NCBI RefSeq assembly: GCF_002953715.1
Contig: NZ_CP025015.1
Location: 434,001 to 498,000, forward strand
DNA length: 64,000 nucleotides
Direction of reading: 5' to 3'
DNA from: Rhizobium leguminosarum
Lineage (GTDB): Bacteria > Pseudomonadota > Alphaproteobacteria > Rhizobiales > Rhizobiaceae
Numbering within the stretch: position 1 is the first letter of the stretch; each line of letters begins with the position of its first letter. The position numbers and the translations under genes are program-made. Positions 34,537 to 43,786 of this stretch are shown one piece after another. A model generated the notes under the pieces. The model ran no database searches, was not told the origin of the DNA, and was given only the letters and a program-made list of their open reading frames with translations.

Positions 34537-35823
34537 TCAGCCAGAAATTGCTCCTGCGGCGACCTTCGGACCTTGCTTATGAAGAGCATTCCAAACCTTG
34601 TGAAACGCCTCTGCATAAAGCTTCATCAATTCGCCATCGTTGGGTGGCGCAATCTCGGAAACGTAAAACATCGTATCCAAGAGTTTCACTGTATTTGGAA
34701 AATCGGCGGCCTTCCAGTTGTCGCGAATGTCTGGAAGATATTCGAATACGGGCTTCGTGAGCCAAACACAGATAGGCACGCCTTCGGCCTGCAGCGATTT
34801 CACCACGAAATCCCTTGCAGCCGGGCCTGGCGCGAAGCCAAGTGCCGCAGGTTCGATCCGGAGGGGAAAGTTGAGCATCGAATGGTCGCAGTCAGATGGG
34901 TTGAAAAGAGGAAATATACCCACAAGCTCGCTGATCATCTCCCATAAAAGCTTGCTATTGTCTCTTCGGATTTGCAGTTGCGTATCCATCTCAGTGACCC
35001 GCAAGTTCGCTATAGATGAAGAGAATACGTTGGGCCTGTAGTTGTACCCTTGGGAATAGGGCGAGAATATTCGCGCTCCGCTCCGAGACGAGCTGGACAG
35101 CGATACGCGATCAACATGTGCAATCAAGTTGGCGTCTTCCGTGATGACAAATCCTAGCTCCCCAGCCCCAAGGTGCTTGGCGCCGTTTCCGGATAGAGCG
35201 AGTGCGTCTGCATCAAGATGCGCACCGTCGACGATTGGTTTCGCGGCGCCGATCGATTGGCAGATGTCGTCGATCACAGCAATGCCTTGAGCTCGCGCTG
35301 CAGACCTCGCGTCGGGGACGAGAACATTGTTTCCGAAAAGGTGAGTGACTAAAACTGCAGCCACGTTGGGGCCGAACTCTTCAGCGGCGGCGCGCTGATC
35401 AATCCCGGCCAAGTTCATGTCGACATCAACGAAGGCGGGTTGAAGACCGCTGATCGTGATTGGCCCTACCGCTCCCGGCCAATTCAATGCTGCGGTAACA
35501 ACTTGCTCGCCTCGCTCTTTGACGTAGTCGAGCTCGATGTGAATGGCTGCCGTTCCGCTGCCGACAGCGCGCACTTGCCACTTCCCGGTCCACCTTGCAA
35601 GGCTTTCCTCCAAACCGCTCACAATTGGATGATTAACGCGGTGATATCTTCCACCATCCACAACTCCACGCAGGGCATCCGAGTGCTTCTTCTCCGCGGC
35701 GGGCCAAGGTGTAACACGTCCCTGGGGGACCACAGGCTTCCCACCGAAAACGGCGAGCTTCTCGACTGAGAAAGCACCAGTTGCGTTGCGAGTTATGAGC
35801 CGTAGTGCACCGAATCCGTTCAT
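34537..35823 (-). CDS. DegT/DnrJ/EryC1-family aminotransferase
   Basis: A 428-residue PLP enzyme from ATG 35823 (GGAG six bases upstream). It shows AVGSGTAAIHIELDYVKERG for phosphate binding, IAVIDDICQSIGAAKPIVDG for the ring-contacting Asp, and the Schiff-base lysine in SGNGAKHLGAGELGFV. Family members aminate keto-sugars or inososes; the N-terminal VFGGKPVV...GRYHRVN pattern is reminiscent of scyllo-inosose and AHBA-synthase-type enzymes. With HAD phosphatase and acetyltransferase genes behind and a divergent ROK regulator, an amino-sugar or aminocyclitol pathway is likely. A degraded copy of its 5' end lies at 27.5 kb. Confidence 0.8.
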   Translation of the reverse strand: MNGFGALRLITRNATGAFSVEKLAVFGGKPVVPQGRVTPWPAAEKKHSDALRGVVDGGRYHRVNHPIVSGLEESLARWTGKWQVRAVGSGTAAIHIELDYVKERGEQVVTAALNWPGAVGPITISGLQPAFVDVDMNLAGIDQRAAAEEFGPNVAAVLVTHLFGNNVLVPDARSAARAQGIAVIDDICQSIGAAKPIVDGAHLDADALALSGNGAKHLGAGELGFVITEDANLIAHVDRVSLSSSSRSGARIFSPYSQGYNYRPNVFSSSIANLRVTEMDTQLQIRRDNSKLLWEMISELVGIFPLFNPSDCDHSMLNFPLRIEPAALGFAPGPAARDFVVKSLQAEGVPICVWLTKPVFEYLPDIRDNWKAADFPNTVKLLDTMFYVSEIAPPNDGELMKLYAEAFHKVWNALHKQGPKVAAGAISG

Positions 35824-35889
35824 CTCGATCTCCAATCATGCTCATTAGAATGCTGATCAGCCCACACAAACGCTAGCACTGCTTTCCCA

Positions 35890-35960
35890 GGTATGATAGC
35901 TCAAAATAAGTATATAAAAAAGTATATGCTAAATTATATTCAAGATACGCGAGATAAAAT
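35890..35960. promoter_or_regulatory. AT-rich regulatory block between degT-type gene and ROK gene
   Basis: A strongly AT-rich stretch with repeated AAGTATATAAAAAAGTATAT-like units between the divergent aminotransferase and ROK genes. A similar block precedes the degraded duplicate at 27.4 kb. It is a candidate binding region for the ROK regulator; the exact operator is not resolved. Confidence 0.4.
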
Positions 35961-36282
35961 AAGTATAATATTCGATTCTGTCGTGTATGGTCAGGCAGCT
36001 GCTTGGGCGTCACCTTGGTCAGCTTCTGCACGGAGCGCTTGGGATATTTCAATAGTTTTTAACGATTGGGCGGACAACTAAGATCACTGAATGAAGGCTT
36101 GGGACGGGAACCGGCCAAAGTTTCCCGTAAACGCCAGGTGCCGATCATAAGATGCGTTGGAAGAACAGCACATGGCCCCCAGATCATAACCCAAGCCTCA
36201 CCAGATTGCGAAGAAGCGGTTAGCCCCCTGATAGTGCTGGCCGTTGGCGGCGCAATTGGTTCGGCCAACAGGATTGGATGCT

Positions 36283-37557
36283 ATGGACTCTTTGATAAGA
36301 AGACTCGAAGCTCACCGACTGGGAGAAAGTGAGGGCAGTTCTGACGATCGCCATAAAGATGAGAGCGCTAAGGGTATAGTACCGGCCCAAAAACTGATTC
36401 CAACGCGAACCTTGGGCCCTGCGAATCGGGGCCGATTGCTGCAAGCCTTGTACGACATAGGGCCATCCAGCAGGGCGGACCTGGCCCGCCTTGCGGGTGT
36501 GACTCGAGGGACTATCGGAGGGATTGTGCAGCCCCTGATCGATCAGGGTGTTCTTGCGGAAGGAGAGGTGATACCTCCCAACGAAGCAGGCGGCAAGCCG
36601 GCTACCAAGTTGTGGTTTTCCAAGGATGCAAGGCCAATATGCGCGGTGCTCCTGATGCACGACCGCGTGAGTGCTTGTTTGGTCTCTTTGGAGGGCAAGG
36701 TCTATGCTCAACACGCCGCCGATTTTCCGAAGAACCTTACACGCCCCACCGACGCATTCCGAATTATAAGCACCTGTGTCGAAGAAACCATCGCATCTGG
36801 CAAACCGATCTTAGGGATAGGTGTAGCAGTTGCAGGAATGATCAATACGGAGACGGGCACAATCGTGACCGCCAGTCTCGGGCCATTCCTGGACGGCTTA
36901 CCGCTCGAAGCCGAGTTGCACAAAAGGTTCGGCGTTACCGTGTGTGTCGATCAGGATACCAGAGCCTTGCTGGTTGGGGACCGATGGTTTGGACAAGGCC
37001 GCGGTCGGAGAAACTTCGCCTCCGTCCATATCGGCGAGACTTTGGGTGGAGCGCTTTACCTTGATGGGCATCTCTATCGGGGACCCGCAGGTGCAGGCGG
37101 CGAAATCGGTCATACGACCGTAGACATCAAAGGTCGGATATGCCAGTGCGGCCGACGTGGATGCTGGGAAACAATCGCCGGCTCGAAGTGGTTAACGGAC
37201 GAGGCCAAGGTTAGGCGGTTGCCACAACCGCACTCCCTGGATGTGAGCCGATTATTGACTCTGGCCAACGACGACGTCCCAGGCGCACGAGAATTACTTC
37301 GCGACTACGCGTTCAACATTTCGGTCGGCCTGGCGAACCTCCAGCAGTTCATGGCGCCCAATTTTATCGTTATTCACGGCGACATCGTACGAGGGGGAAA
37401 CCCCATGCTTCATCTAATCCAGGAAAGCTTCCGGGAATTGGTATTCCATCGCCCGGGCGATGAAATTGCCCTTGCTTTCGGAGATAGCGAATGCCTGGCG
37501 GCTTTACGCGGTGCCGCCAGTCTGCTTCTTTCTGAATTGCTGAATTTTGTCATCTAA
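36283..37557 (+). CDS. ROK-family transcriptional regulator
   Basis: A 424-residue protein starting at ATG 36283 (TTG 36244 is possible). The N-terminal winged helix-turn-helix (residues ~45-105: GPANRGRLLQALYDIGPSSR, then ADLARLAGVTRGTIGGIVQP) is followed by a ROK sugar-binding fold with GAGGEIGHTTVDIKGRICQC and the zinc cysteine cluster CQCGRRGCWE. HTH-ROK proteins are usually repressors relieved by a sugar. It is divergent from the DegT-HAD genes and probably controls them. The sugar-kinase ATP-binding motif is not intact, as usual in regulators. Confidence 0.85.
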   Translation: MDSLIRRLEAHRLGESEGSSDDRHKDESAKGIVPAQKLIPTRTLGPANRGRLLQALYDIGPSSRADLARLAGVTRGTIGGIVQPLIDQGVLAEGEVIPPNEAGGKPATKLWFSKDARPICAVLLMHDRVSACLVSLEGKVYAQHAADFPKNLTRPTDAFRIISTCVEETIASGKPILGIGVAVAGMINTETGTIVTASLGPFLDGLPLEAELHKRFGVTVCVDQDTRALLVGDRWFGQGRGRRNFASVHIGETLGGALYLDGHLYRGPAGAGGEIGHTTVDIKGRICQCGRRGCWETIAGSKWLTDEAKVRRLPQPHSLDVSRLLTLANDDVPGARELLRDYAFNISVGLANLQQFMAPNFIVIHGDIVRGGNPMLHLIQESFRELVFHRPGDEIALAFGDSECLAALRGAASLLLSELLNFVI

Positions 37558-37675
37558 TGGCCTCCGCAATACGATCCTCAGGAAACGTCTTAAGTGGCGC
37601 CAAGGTGGGCTGCCTTTGAAAGCATCTGGCAGACGGTAGGTAGTTCTTATTGGTGGCTTTCGAACCTAAAGCACC

Positions 37676-38280
37676 GTACGCTTAATCGGACGCATATCCT
37701 GGGGCTTTGAGATAGTTCCAGCATTCGGTTCTGTTGAAGAGATTGCAGATTGAGCGAGAGCGTCGGAGAGGGCATCGAAGGTTCTTGCGGCTGCGGCGCG
37801 CAGGTCAGCCTTGATCTTGGAAAATGCATCTCCATGGGATTGAGATCGGGCTGTAGGGCGGCAGAAACAGTAGCCCGGCTCCTCGTTTAACGGCCTGTGC
37901 CGCGCTGTGTGCTTTTGTGAACGACGAGGTTGTCGAGGATGACGAGATCACCGGGTTCAAGCGTTGGCGAGAGCTGTGTCTGGACATAGGTCTCGAACGA
38001 GACGCGGTTCATGGCGTGATGGATGATCCACGGCGCGGTCAGGCCGTAACAGCGCAATGCTGCGATGAAGGTCTGCGTCCCCCAATGCGCGAACGGAGCA
38101 TCCATTCGCAATTGTTCGCCGCGCAGGCAGCGTGACCACGTAGCCGGACCATCTTCGTGTTCACGGATGTTTCGTCATTGAACAAAAGACGATGCGGTTC
38201 CAGTCGCATTCGTGGCTGACGCTTGCCGATCCAGACGTCACGGTCCAGCCGCACCGTCGCGCGTGCGCGTTCGACGCCAT
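37676..38280 (-). pseudogene. IS630-family transposase remnant (second type)
   Basis: Several minus-strand frames together give the catalytic half of an IS630 transposase different from the intact one at 17 kb: RLLFNDETSVNTKMVRLRG, DLVILDNLVVHKS, LLFLPPYSPISI and a tail KADLRAAAARTFDALSD. The frame changes at least three times and the N-terminal half is missing. It marks the left border of the hydrogenase cluster. Confidence 0.75.
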
Positions 38281-38509
38281 CAGGGCTTGTTTAATATGTG
38301 AGCCCGTGGGCCACCAGGACACGCGACAGTGACGAGTGGAACCCGAACACCATCCGTGCCATCAAGCTTGTCAGCCGGTTCCGGCATGGTGATGTCGGGC
38401 TTGCGCTCGACCTCAGCGGTAACCGGTGTTCCACTCCCACATTCCTCTCTTCGCCCTAATCTGTGATCGGCTTTCCATGGACGAGCGAAGGGAGTTTCTC
38501 CATGGAGAG

Positions 38510-39664
38510 TACAGCTCGCGCACATTACCCGGCCACCCGTAAGCCGTCATGAGGTCGAGTGTCCGGGGGTGGAAGCCGGCGACTTGCCGGTTGAACGACT
38601 TGTTGATCTGTGTAAGGATCCGCGCTGCGATCGCGGGAATGTCCTCCACCCGGTCCTTGAGCGCCGGCATGTGGATCGGAAAGGCCGCGAGCCGGTAATG
38701 AGGTCGCGACGAAACCGGCCGGCCGCCACCTCGGCGAGCAGGTTGCGGTTGGTGGCCGAGATCACCCGGACATTGACCTTGCGTGGCCGCAGGGCGCCCA
38801 GCGGCCGGATCCCGCCCTCCTGCAATACGCGCAGCAGCTTGACCTTGAAGGCGGGCGAGGTTTCGCCGATCTCGTCGAGAAAGATCGTGCCGCTGTCGGC
38901 GAGTTCGAAAAGGCCGATACGATCCTGATAGGCGCCGGTATAGGCGCCCTTCTTGCAGCCAAAGAGCTCGCTTTCGAGCAGGTCATCCGGAAGGGCGCCG
39001 CAATTCTCCACAACAAAGGATTTTTCGGCTCGGGCCGATTCCTGATGGATGGCGCGCGCCAGCAATTCCTTGCCGGTCCCCGAGGCACCGGTAATGAGGA
39101 CCGAGACATCGTAGCGCGCGGCGCGGCGGGCGAGTGTGATGGGGCCGACCAGCGGGCTGTCGCCGCGGTGAACGATGCGGTCGAAGCCGAAGGACTGGCT
39201 CTGGCTGCGGCGGCGATCGCTGATGACCTTCTTGAGCGCCTCGCTCGCCGGCTTCACCTCGATGCGCATATCGGTGACTCGTGCTGCAGACGCCAGAGAT
39301 TGGCGCTTTCGCGAACGCAGTCGATCAGTTTGTCGGGGCTCCACGGCTTGGTGATATATTGGTAGATGCCGGCATTGTTGACGCCCTCGATAATGTCGCT
39401 GGAATCGGTGTAGCCGGAAATGATGATGCGGATCGTGTCAGGCCAGAGTTCGCGCACGCGCTTCAAGAATTCGACGCCGGATTCGCCGGGCATGCGCTGG
39501 TCGCACAAGATCACCTGCACCATCTCGCCTTCCAGCACTTCCTCGGCTTCCTTGGCGTTGCGCGCGCCGATGACCTCGAATTCGTCGGACAGAACCCGCT
39601 GAATCGCCTCGATCGAGCGCACCTCGTCATCGACGACGAGAACGGTAGCGTGCGGGTTCGTCAT
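38510..39664 (-). pseudogene. hoxA: hoxA hydrogenase response regulator, broken
   Basis: Starts at ATG 39664, overlapping the hypX stop. The receiver domain is intact (VLVVDDEVRSIEAIQRVL, LCDQRMPGESGVEFLK with the phospho-acceptor Asp, then YITKPWSPDKL). A frameshift near 39270 moves into the AAA+ sigma-54 domain (TGASGTGKELLARAIHQESA Walker A, ELFGCKKGAYTGA, FLDEIGETSPAFKVKLL). A second frameshift near 38700 leads to MPALKDRVEDIPAIA and YGWPGNVREL. After that the gene ends near 38510 without its DNA-binding helix. R. leguminosarum is known to carry a non-functional hoxA at this place. Confidence 0.85.
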
Positions 39665-41346
39665 CGCATGGTCCTCCCGCGGTCAGCCTCGTCGCCGGTT
39701 GCACGGTGGATCGCGAGCGTGAGGGGCGTGCGCGACTTGGGCGTCTTGCGGATAAAGTTGTAGCGCGCCACGTGATAGCTCGGATCGAAGCCGTAGAAAT
39801 TGCGCCGCATGCGCCGCAATTCCTCCTCGCGATAGGCGGCAAGCGGTTTCTCGGCCTCGTCGCGGCCGCGCCGTGCCTGCTTGGCGGCAATGCGTCCGGC
39901 AAGTTCGGGAGACGCCGCGAGTTCCGCGACGGCGCGGTGCAATACCTGCTCGGCAGCGTCGATATTGCCCGGCAGGCGCCGAGTCGCGAGCCCAAACTCA
40001 AGGGCCTCGTCGATCCCCATCGGCAGCCTCGCCTGCATTACGCGGCGGGCGCGATCCTCGCCGACGCGGGCGGGCAGGAGATAGGTCCAGTATTCCGAAC
40101 CGTAAAGATTGCCCATGTCCTTGTAATGCGGATTAAGAATGACGCCCTCGCGCATCCACACCTCGTCGGCAGCGAGCGAAAGGAAGACGCCGCCGGCGCC
40201 GGCATTGCCGAGCACGGCGGCGATCACCAGCCGATCGTCGGTCACGATGATCTCGCGCACCAGCTCGTTCATCGCGTTAATGTTGCGCCAAGATTCGTCG
40301 GCGGCGCTGTCGGCGCTCTCGATGATGCCGAGATGGATGCCGTTCGACCAGCAATCCGCGTCGCCCTGCAGCACAAGAACCGGAAGCGCACGCGCCTTCG
40401 CCGTCACGATCGCTTCCCGCAAAATATCACAATCCTCCGACGACATCGCACCGTTGTGGAAGCGGAACTCGAGGACGCCGACACCATTCTCCTCGCGGTA
40501 GCGGCAGGGTTGCGGCCGCGCCACGATCGGCAGAACGTCCGCGTCTACCCCAAGAAGCCGCAGCGCCGGCAGTTTCAGGCTCCGCGCTTCCGGCCGGCGA
40601 AGATGGGCGACCCAAAGCGCGCCTTCGCGGAAGGCCATGGCCACCGCCTGCCGTGACCGTCCGACCAGAGTGCCGGGCGGCCCCGCAAGCCCCTCCGCTG
40701 GCTCGGCGTCGAACACCAGGAATGTCTGGCCGATGATCGTCAGCAACGCGCCGGGATCTCCGTCCGAGGCCCGGATTATCCGGAGCGCTTCCTCGGCGGA
40801 ATGAAGCGCGGGATCGAGCATGCGGTCGGACTTCCAGCAAGCGGACCGCTCGCGCCCGCGGCCCCAATTGGCCGGCATGACCGGACCTTCCCCGCGCTCG
40901 ATGCGACCGAGCGCCTCGAAGACGCAGGCGGTGGCGGCCTCCGTTACCTCGCGGCGATAGAGGCTCGATTTCCGCGCGGGGCGCATCGGGAACTCCCGCC
41001 ACGCCCAGACGGGGCCGGCATCCATTTCTTCCCGGGCCTCGATCAGCGTCACGCCCCAGCGCGCCTCGCTTTCGAGGATCGCCCAGTCAAGCGCACTCGG
41101 TCCCTTGTCGCCCCGGATGCCTGGATGAACGATCAGACAGAGCGTCCGGCGCCAGACGTCGGCCGGGATCGGCCGCTTGAGGAAGGGGGCAATTATGAGA
41201 TGCGGCGAGAAGAGTGCGACGGCCTCGCGGGTGAGGTCGTCATGGATGTCAAGTTCGACCGACACTTCGTGTCCTGCCCGCCTCAGATCGACATGCAAGC
41301 GCTGGGAGAGCGAGTTGAAGCTGTGGCAGAGAAGCAGGATGCGCAT
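39661..41346 (-). CDS. hypX: HypX/HoxX hydrogenase maturation protein
   Basis: A 561-residue two-domain protein. The N-terminal ~270 residues resemble formyltransferases (LCHSFNSLSQRLHVDLRRAG, LIVHPGIRGDKGPSALDWA); the C-terminal half resembles enoyl-CoA hydratase/isomerases (VLGNAGAGGVFLSLAADEVW, NPHYKDMGNLYGSEYW). HypX makes carbon monoxide for the active-site Fe from a formyl donor under aerobic conditions. It is the last functional gene of the hyp operon, ten bases after hypE, and overlaps the hoxA remnant by ATGA. Confidence 0.92.
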   Translation of the reverse strand: MRILLLCHSFNSLSQRLHVDLRRAGHEVSVELDIHDDLTREAVALFSPHLIIAPFLKRPIPADVWRRTLCLIVHPGIRGDKGPSALDWAILESEARWGVTLIEAREEMDAGPVWAWREFPMRPARKSSLYRREVTEAATACVFEALGRIERGEGPVMPANWGRGRERSACWKSDRMLDPALHSAEEALRIIRASDGDPGALLTIIGQTFLVFDAEPAEGLAGPPGTLVGRSRQAVAMAFREGALWVAHLRRPEARSLKLPALRLLGVDADVLPIVARPQPCRYREENGVGVLEFRFHNGAMSSEDCDILREAIVTAKARALPVLVLQGDADCWSNGIHLGIIESADSAADESWRNINAMNELVREIIVTDDRLVIAAVLGNAGAGGVFLSLAADEVWMREGVILNPHYKDMGNLYGSEYWTYLLPARVGEDRARRVMQARLPMGIDEALEFGLATRRLPGNIDAAEQVLHRAVAELAASPELAGRIAAKQARRGRDEAEKPLAAYREEELRRMRRNFYGFDPSYHVARYNFIRKTPKSRTPLTLAIHRATGDEADRGRTMR

Positions 41347-41355
41347 CGTCCGCCC

Positions 41356-42408
41356 TCAACAGATCCGGGGCAGTTGTTCGCCCGAAAGCCAATCGACGAT
41401 CCGGCCGCCGCCGAACGAGGTCACCATCTGCACGAAGTAATTGTCATCGGCCACGACATGGCCGATCAACGCCGCCTCGGCTCCCAGCGGATGGGCGTGG
41501 ATCGCCGCGAGCACGGCGTCCGCGCCCTCCGGCGCGACAACCGCCACCAGTTTGCCCTCGTTGGCGACATTGAGCGGATCGAGGCCGAGGAACTCGCAGG
41601 CGGCCGCCACCTCGGGCTTCATGGGAATGGCTTCCTCGTCGATCCGGAAGCCGACCCGCGACTGGCTGGCGATCTCGTTCAGCGTCGCTGCGATGCCGCC
41701 GCGCGTCGGGTCGCGCATCAGCCGGATATGCGCGCCGCCGGCTGCGACCATGTCCGCCACCAGCCCGTGCAGCGCCGCGCTGTCGGAGACAATGTCCGTG
41801 TCGAATTCGAGGTCCTCGCGCTTCGACATGACGGCGACGCCGTGGTCGCCGATCGAGCCGGATATGATCACCGCATCGCCGGGCCGGGCGGCGTCCGAGC
41901 GGAGGTCGAGCCCATCCGGAGCCATGCCGATGCCGGCCGTCGAGATGAAGACGCCGTCGGCCTTGCCGCGCTCGACCACCTTTGTGTCGCCGGTGATAAT
42001 CGGCACCCCCGCCTCGCGGGAGGCCGCGCCCATGCTGTCGGCGATGCGTTCGAGATCGACGAGCGGGAAGCCTTCCTCGATGATGAAGCTCGCCGAAAGA
42101 TAAAGCGGCACGGCGCCCGCCATGGCGATATCGTTGATCGTGCCGTGGACGGCAAGCGTGCCGATATTGCCGCCAGGGAAAAACAGCGGAGAGACGACAT
42201 AGCCGTCCGTCGTCATCACCATGCGGCCGCCCGGCACCGAAAAGGCCGACTGGTCATTGCCGGCCCGCAGCCAGTCATTGTCGAAGGCCTTGTGGAAGAT
42301 GCCCTCGATCAGTTGGCCCATGGCGCGCCCGCCCGCGCCATGCGAGAGATCGATGCGGCCGTTCGCGACATCAAGCTTGCGTTTGTAGGCCTTGATCATC
42401 ATGTTCAT
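41356..42408 (-). CDS. hypE: Hydrogenase maturation protein HypE
   Basis: A 350-residue protein of the PurM-like family ending in the conserved Pro-Arg-Ile-Cys. The C-terminal cysteine receives carbamoyl from HypF and is dehydrated to the thiocyanate that supplies the CN ligands. The ATP-binding part is visible in HGAGGRAMGQLIEGIF, MTTDGYVVSPLFFPGG and TGDTKVVERGKADGVF. The start overlaps the hypD stop (ATGA), showing coupling. No anomaly. Confidence 0.95.
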   Translation of the reverse strand: MNMMIKAYKRKLDVANGRIDLSHGAGGRAMGQLIEGIFHKAFDNDWLRAGNDQSAFSVPGGRMVMTTDGYVVSPLFFPGGNIGTLAVHGTINDIAMAGAVPLYLSASFIIEEGFPLVDLERIADSMGAASREAGVPIITGDTKVVERGKADGVFISTAGIGMAPDGLDLRSDAARPGDAVIISGSIGDHGVAVMSKREDLEFDTDIVSDSAALHGLVADMVAAGGAHIRLMRDPTRGGIAATLNEIASQSRVGFRIDEEAIPMKPEVAAACEFLGLDPLNVANEGKLVAVVAPEGADAVLAAIHAHPLGAEAALIGHVVADDNYFVQMVTSFGGGRIVDWLSGEQLPRIC

Positions 42409-43562
42409 GCGACCGCTCTCCGCGCATCAACCTGCCGCACCTTTTCGCGGAAGCGGCCATAGGCCCGGTGCGCCGCGCAGGCGCCTTCCGACGAGACCAT
42501 GCAGGAACCCATGGGTGTGTCCGGCGTGCAGACCGTACCGAACAGCTTGCAGTCGGCCGGCTTCTTGACGCCGCGCAGGATCGCGCCGCATTCGCAGGCC
42601 GGATTGTCCTTCGCGGCGGGCGTGACCATGGAGAAGCGTTTTTCGGCATCATAGGCCGCATATTGTGGCCTGAGCCGCAGCGCGCCATAGGGCACTTCGC
42701 CGAGCCCCCGCCATTCGAAGCTCTCCCGGAGTTCGAAGAAATTTGCGACCTCCGCCTGGGCCTTCTCGTTGCCGAGGGCGGTGACCGCGCGGATATACTG
42801 GTTTTCCACCTCATGGCGGCCATCGTTGACCTGCCGCACCAGCATCAGGATCGCCAGGATAACGTCGAGCGGTTCGAAACCCGCCACCACCACCGGCTTG
42901 CGGAACTCCTCGGCGAAGAACTCATAAGGCTCGGTGCCGATCACCGTCGAGACATGGGCGGGACCGATAAATCCATCGATCTTGATCGTGCCGAGCTTTC
43001 GGACATCCGGGCTTTCGAGGATGTTCTGGATCGCCGCGGGCGTCAGAACGTGATTGCAGAAGATCGAGAAATTGCCGAGCCCCCTGGCGATTGCCGCCTT
43101 GAGCGCGAGCGCGGTCGTCGGTGTCGTCGTCTCGAAGCCGATCGCGAAGAATACGACCTCGCGGTCGGGTTCGGCATCGGCGATCCGCAACGCATCGAGC
43201 GTCGAATAGACCATGCGGATGTCCGCACCGGCCGCCTTGGCCTTCAACAAGCTCGAACCGTTGGAGCCCGGTACTCGCATCAGGTCGCCATAGGTGCAGA
43301 GCGTGATTTCCAGCCGCATGGCAAGCGCGATCGCAGCATCAATGCGGCCGATCGGCAGGACACAGACGGGACATCCCGGCCCGTGGATCATCCGCACATT
43401 GGCGGGCAGCAGGTCCTCAAGGCCGTAGCGGGAGATGGCATGCGTGTGGCCACCGCAGAATTCCATGAAGTGATAGGAGCGCGCGGGGTCGGCGAGCGCG
43501 GTGATTTGCCGGGCAACATCCTTGGCGAGGCTGCCGTCGCGATATTCGTCGATATATTTCAT
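42405..43562 (-). CDS. hypD: Hydrogenase maturation protein HypD
   Basis: A 385-residue iron-sulfur protein that, with HypC, forms the scaffold on which Fe(CN)2CO is assembled. Conserved cysteine motifs are present: FMEFCGGHTHAISRYGL, MIHGPGCPVCVLP, and the C-terminal [4Fe-4S] ligands in NPACECGAILRGVKKPADCK with LFGTVCTPDTPMGSCMVSSE. It overlaps hypC and hypE by four bases each. Complete and ordinary. Confidence 0.95.
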   Translation of the reverse strand: MKYIDEYRDGSLAKDVARQITALADPARSYHFMEFCGGHTHAISRYGLEDLLPANVRMIHGPGCPVCVLPIGRIDAAIALAMRLEITLCTYGDLMRVPGSNGSSLLKAKAAGADIRMVYSTLDALRIADAEPDREVVFFAIGFETTTPTTALALKAAIARGLGNFSIFCNHVLTPAAIQNILESPDVRKLGTIKIDGFIGPAHVSTVIGTEPYEFFAEEFRKPVVVAGFEPLDVILAILMLVRQVNDGRHEVENQYIRAVTALGNEKAQAEVANFFELRESFEWRGLGEVPYGALRLRPQYAAYDAEKRFSMVTPAAKDNPACECGAILRGVKKPADCKLFGTVCTPDTPMGSCMVSSEGACAAHRAYGRFREKVRQVDARRAVA

Positions 43563-43786
43563 GCCGCATCTCCCATCGCAGCTTCGCGGATCAAAGCCAG
43601 CGTCCTCTCCGCCTCCTCTGGATCGATCTTCGCCAGGGCATAACCGACATGGAGGACGACATAATCGCCCACCTTCACATCATCGACGAGCGCCGTCGAA
43701 ACGATTTTCGAGACGCCGTCGAGCGTGACCTTCGCCATGTTGTCGGGCAGCAATTCCTTAACCTGGACAGGTATGGCTAGGCACAT
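43559..43786 (-). CDS. hypC: Hydrogenase maturation chaperone HypC
   Basis: A 75-residue HypC/HupF-family chaperone starting MCLAIPVQVKELLPDN; Cys2 (after Met removal the N-terminal residue) carries the iron precursor. The hydrophobic VGDYVVLHVGYALAKID segment is typical. Its start overlaps the hypF stop by ten bases and its stop overlaps hypD, so it is translated as part of the chain. A paralogue, hupF, is at 50.6 kb. Confidence 0.95.
   Translation of the reverse strand: MCLAIPVQVKELLPDNMAKVTLDGVSKIVSTALVDDVKVGDYVVLHVGYALAKIDPEEAERTLALIREAAMGDAA

Noticed and set aside
40801..42462. 553-aa plus-strand open frame across hypE/hypX
   Set aside because: It is antisense to hypX and hypE, lacks any family motif and is explained by high GC; the minus-strand genes are certain.
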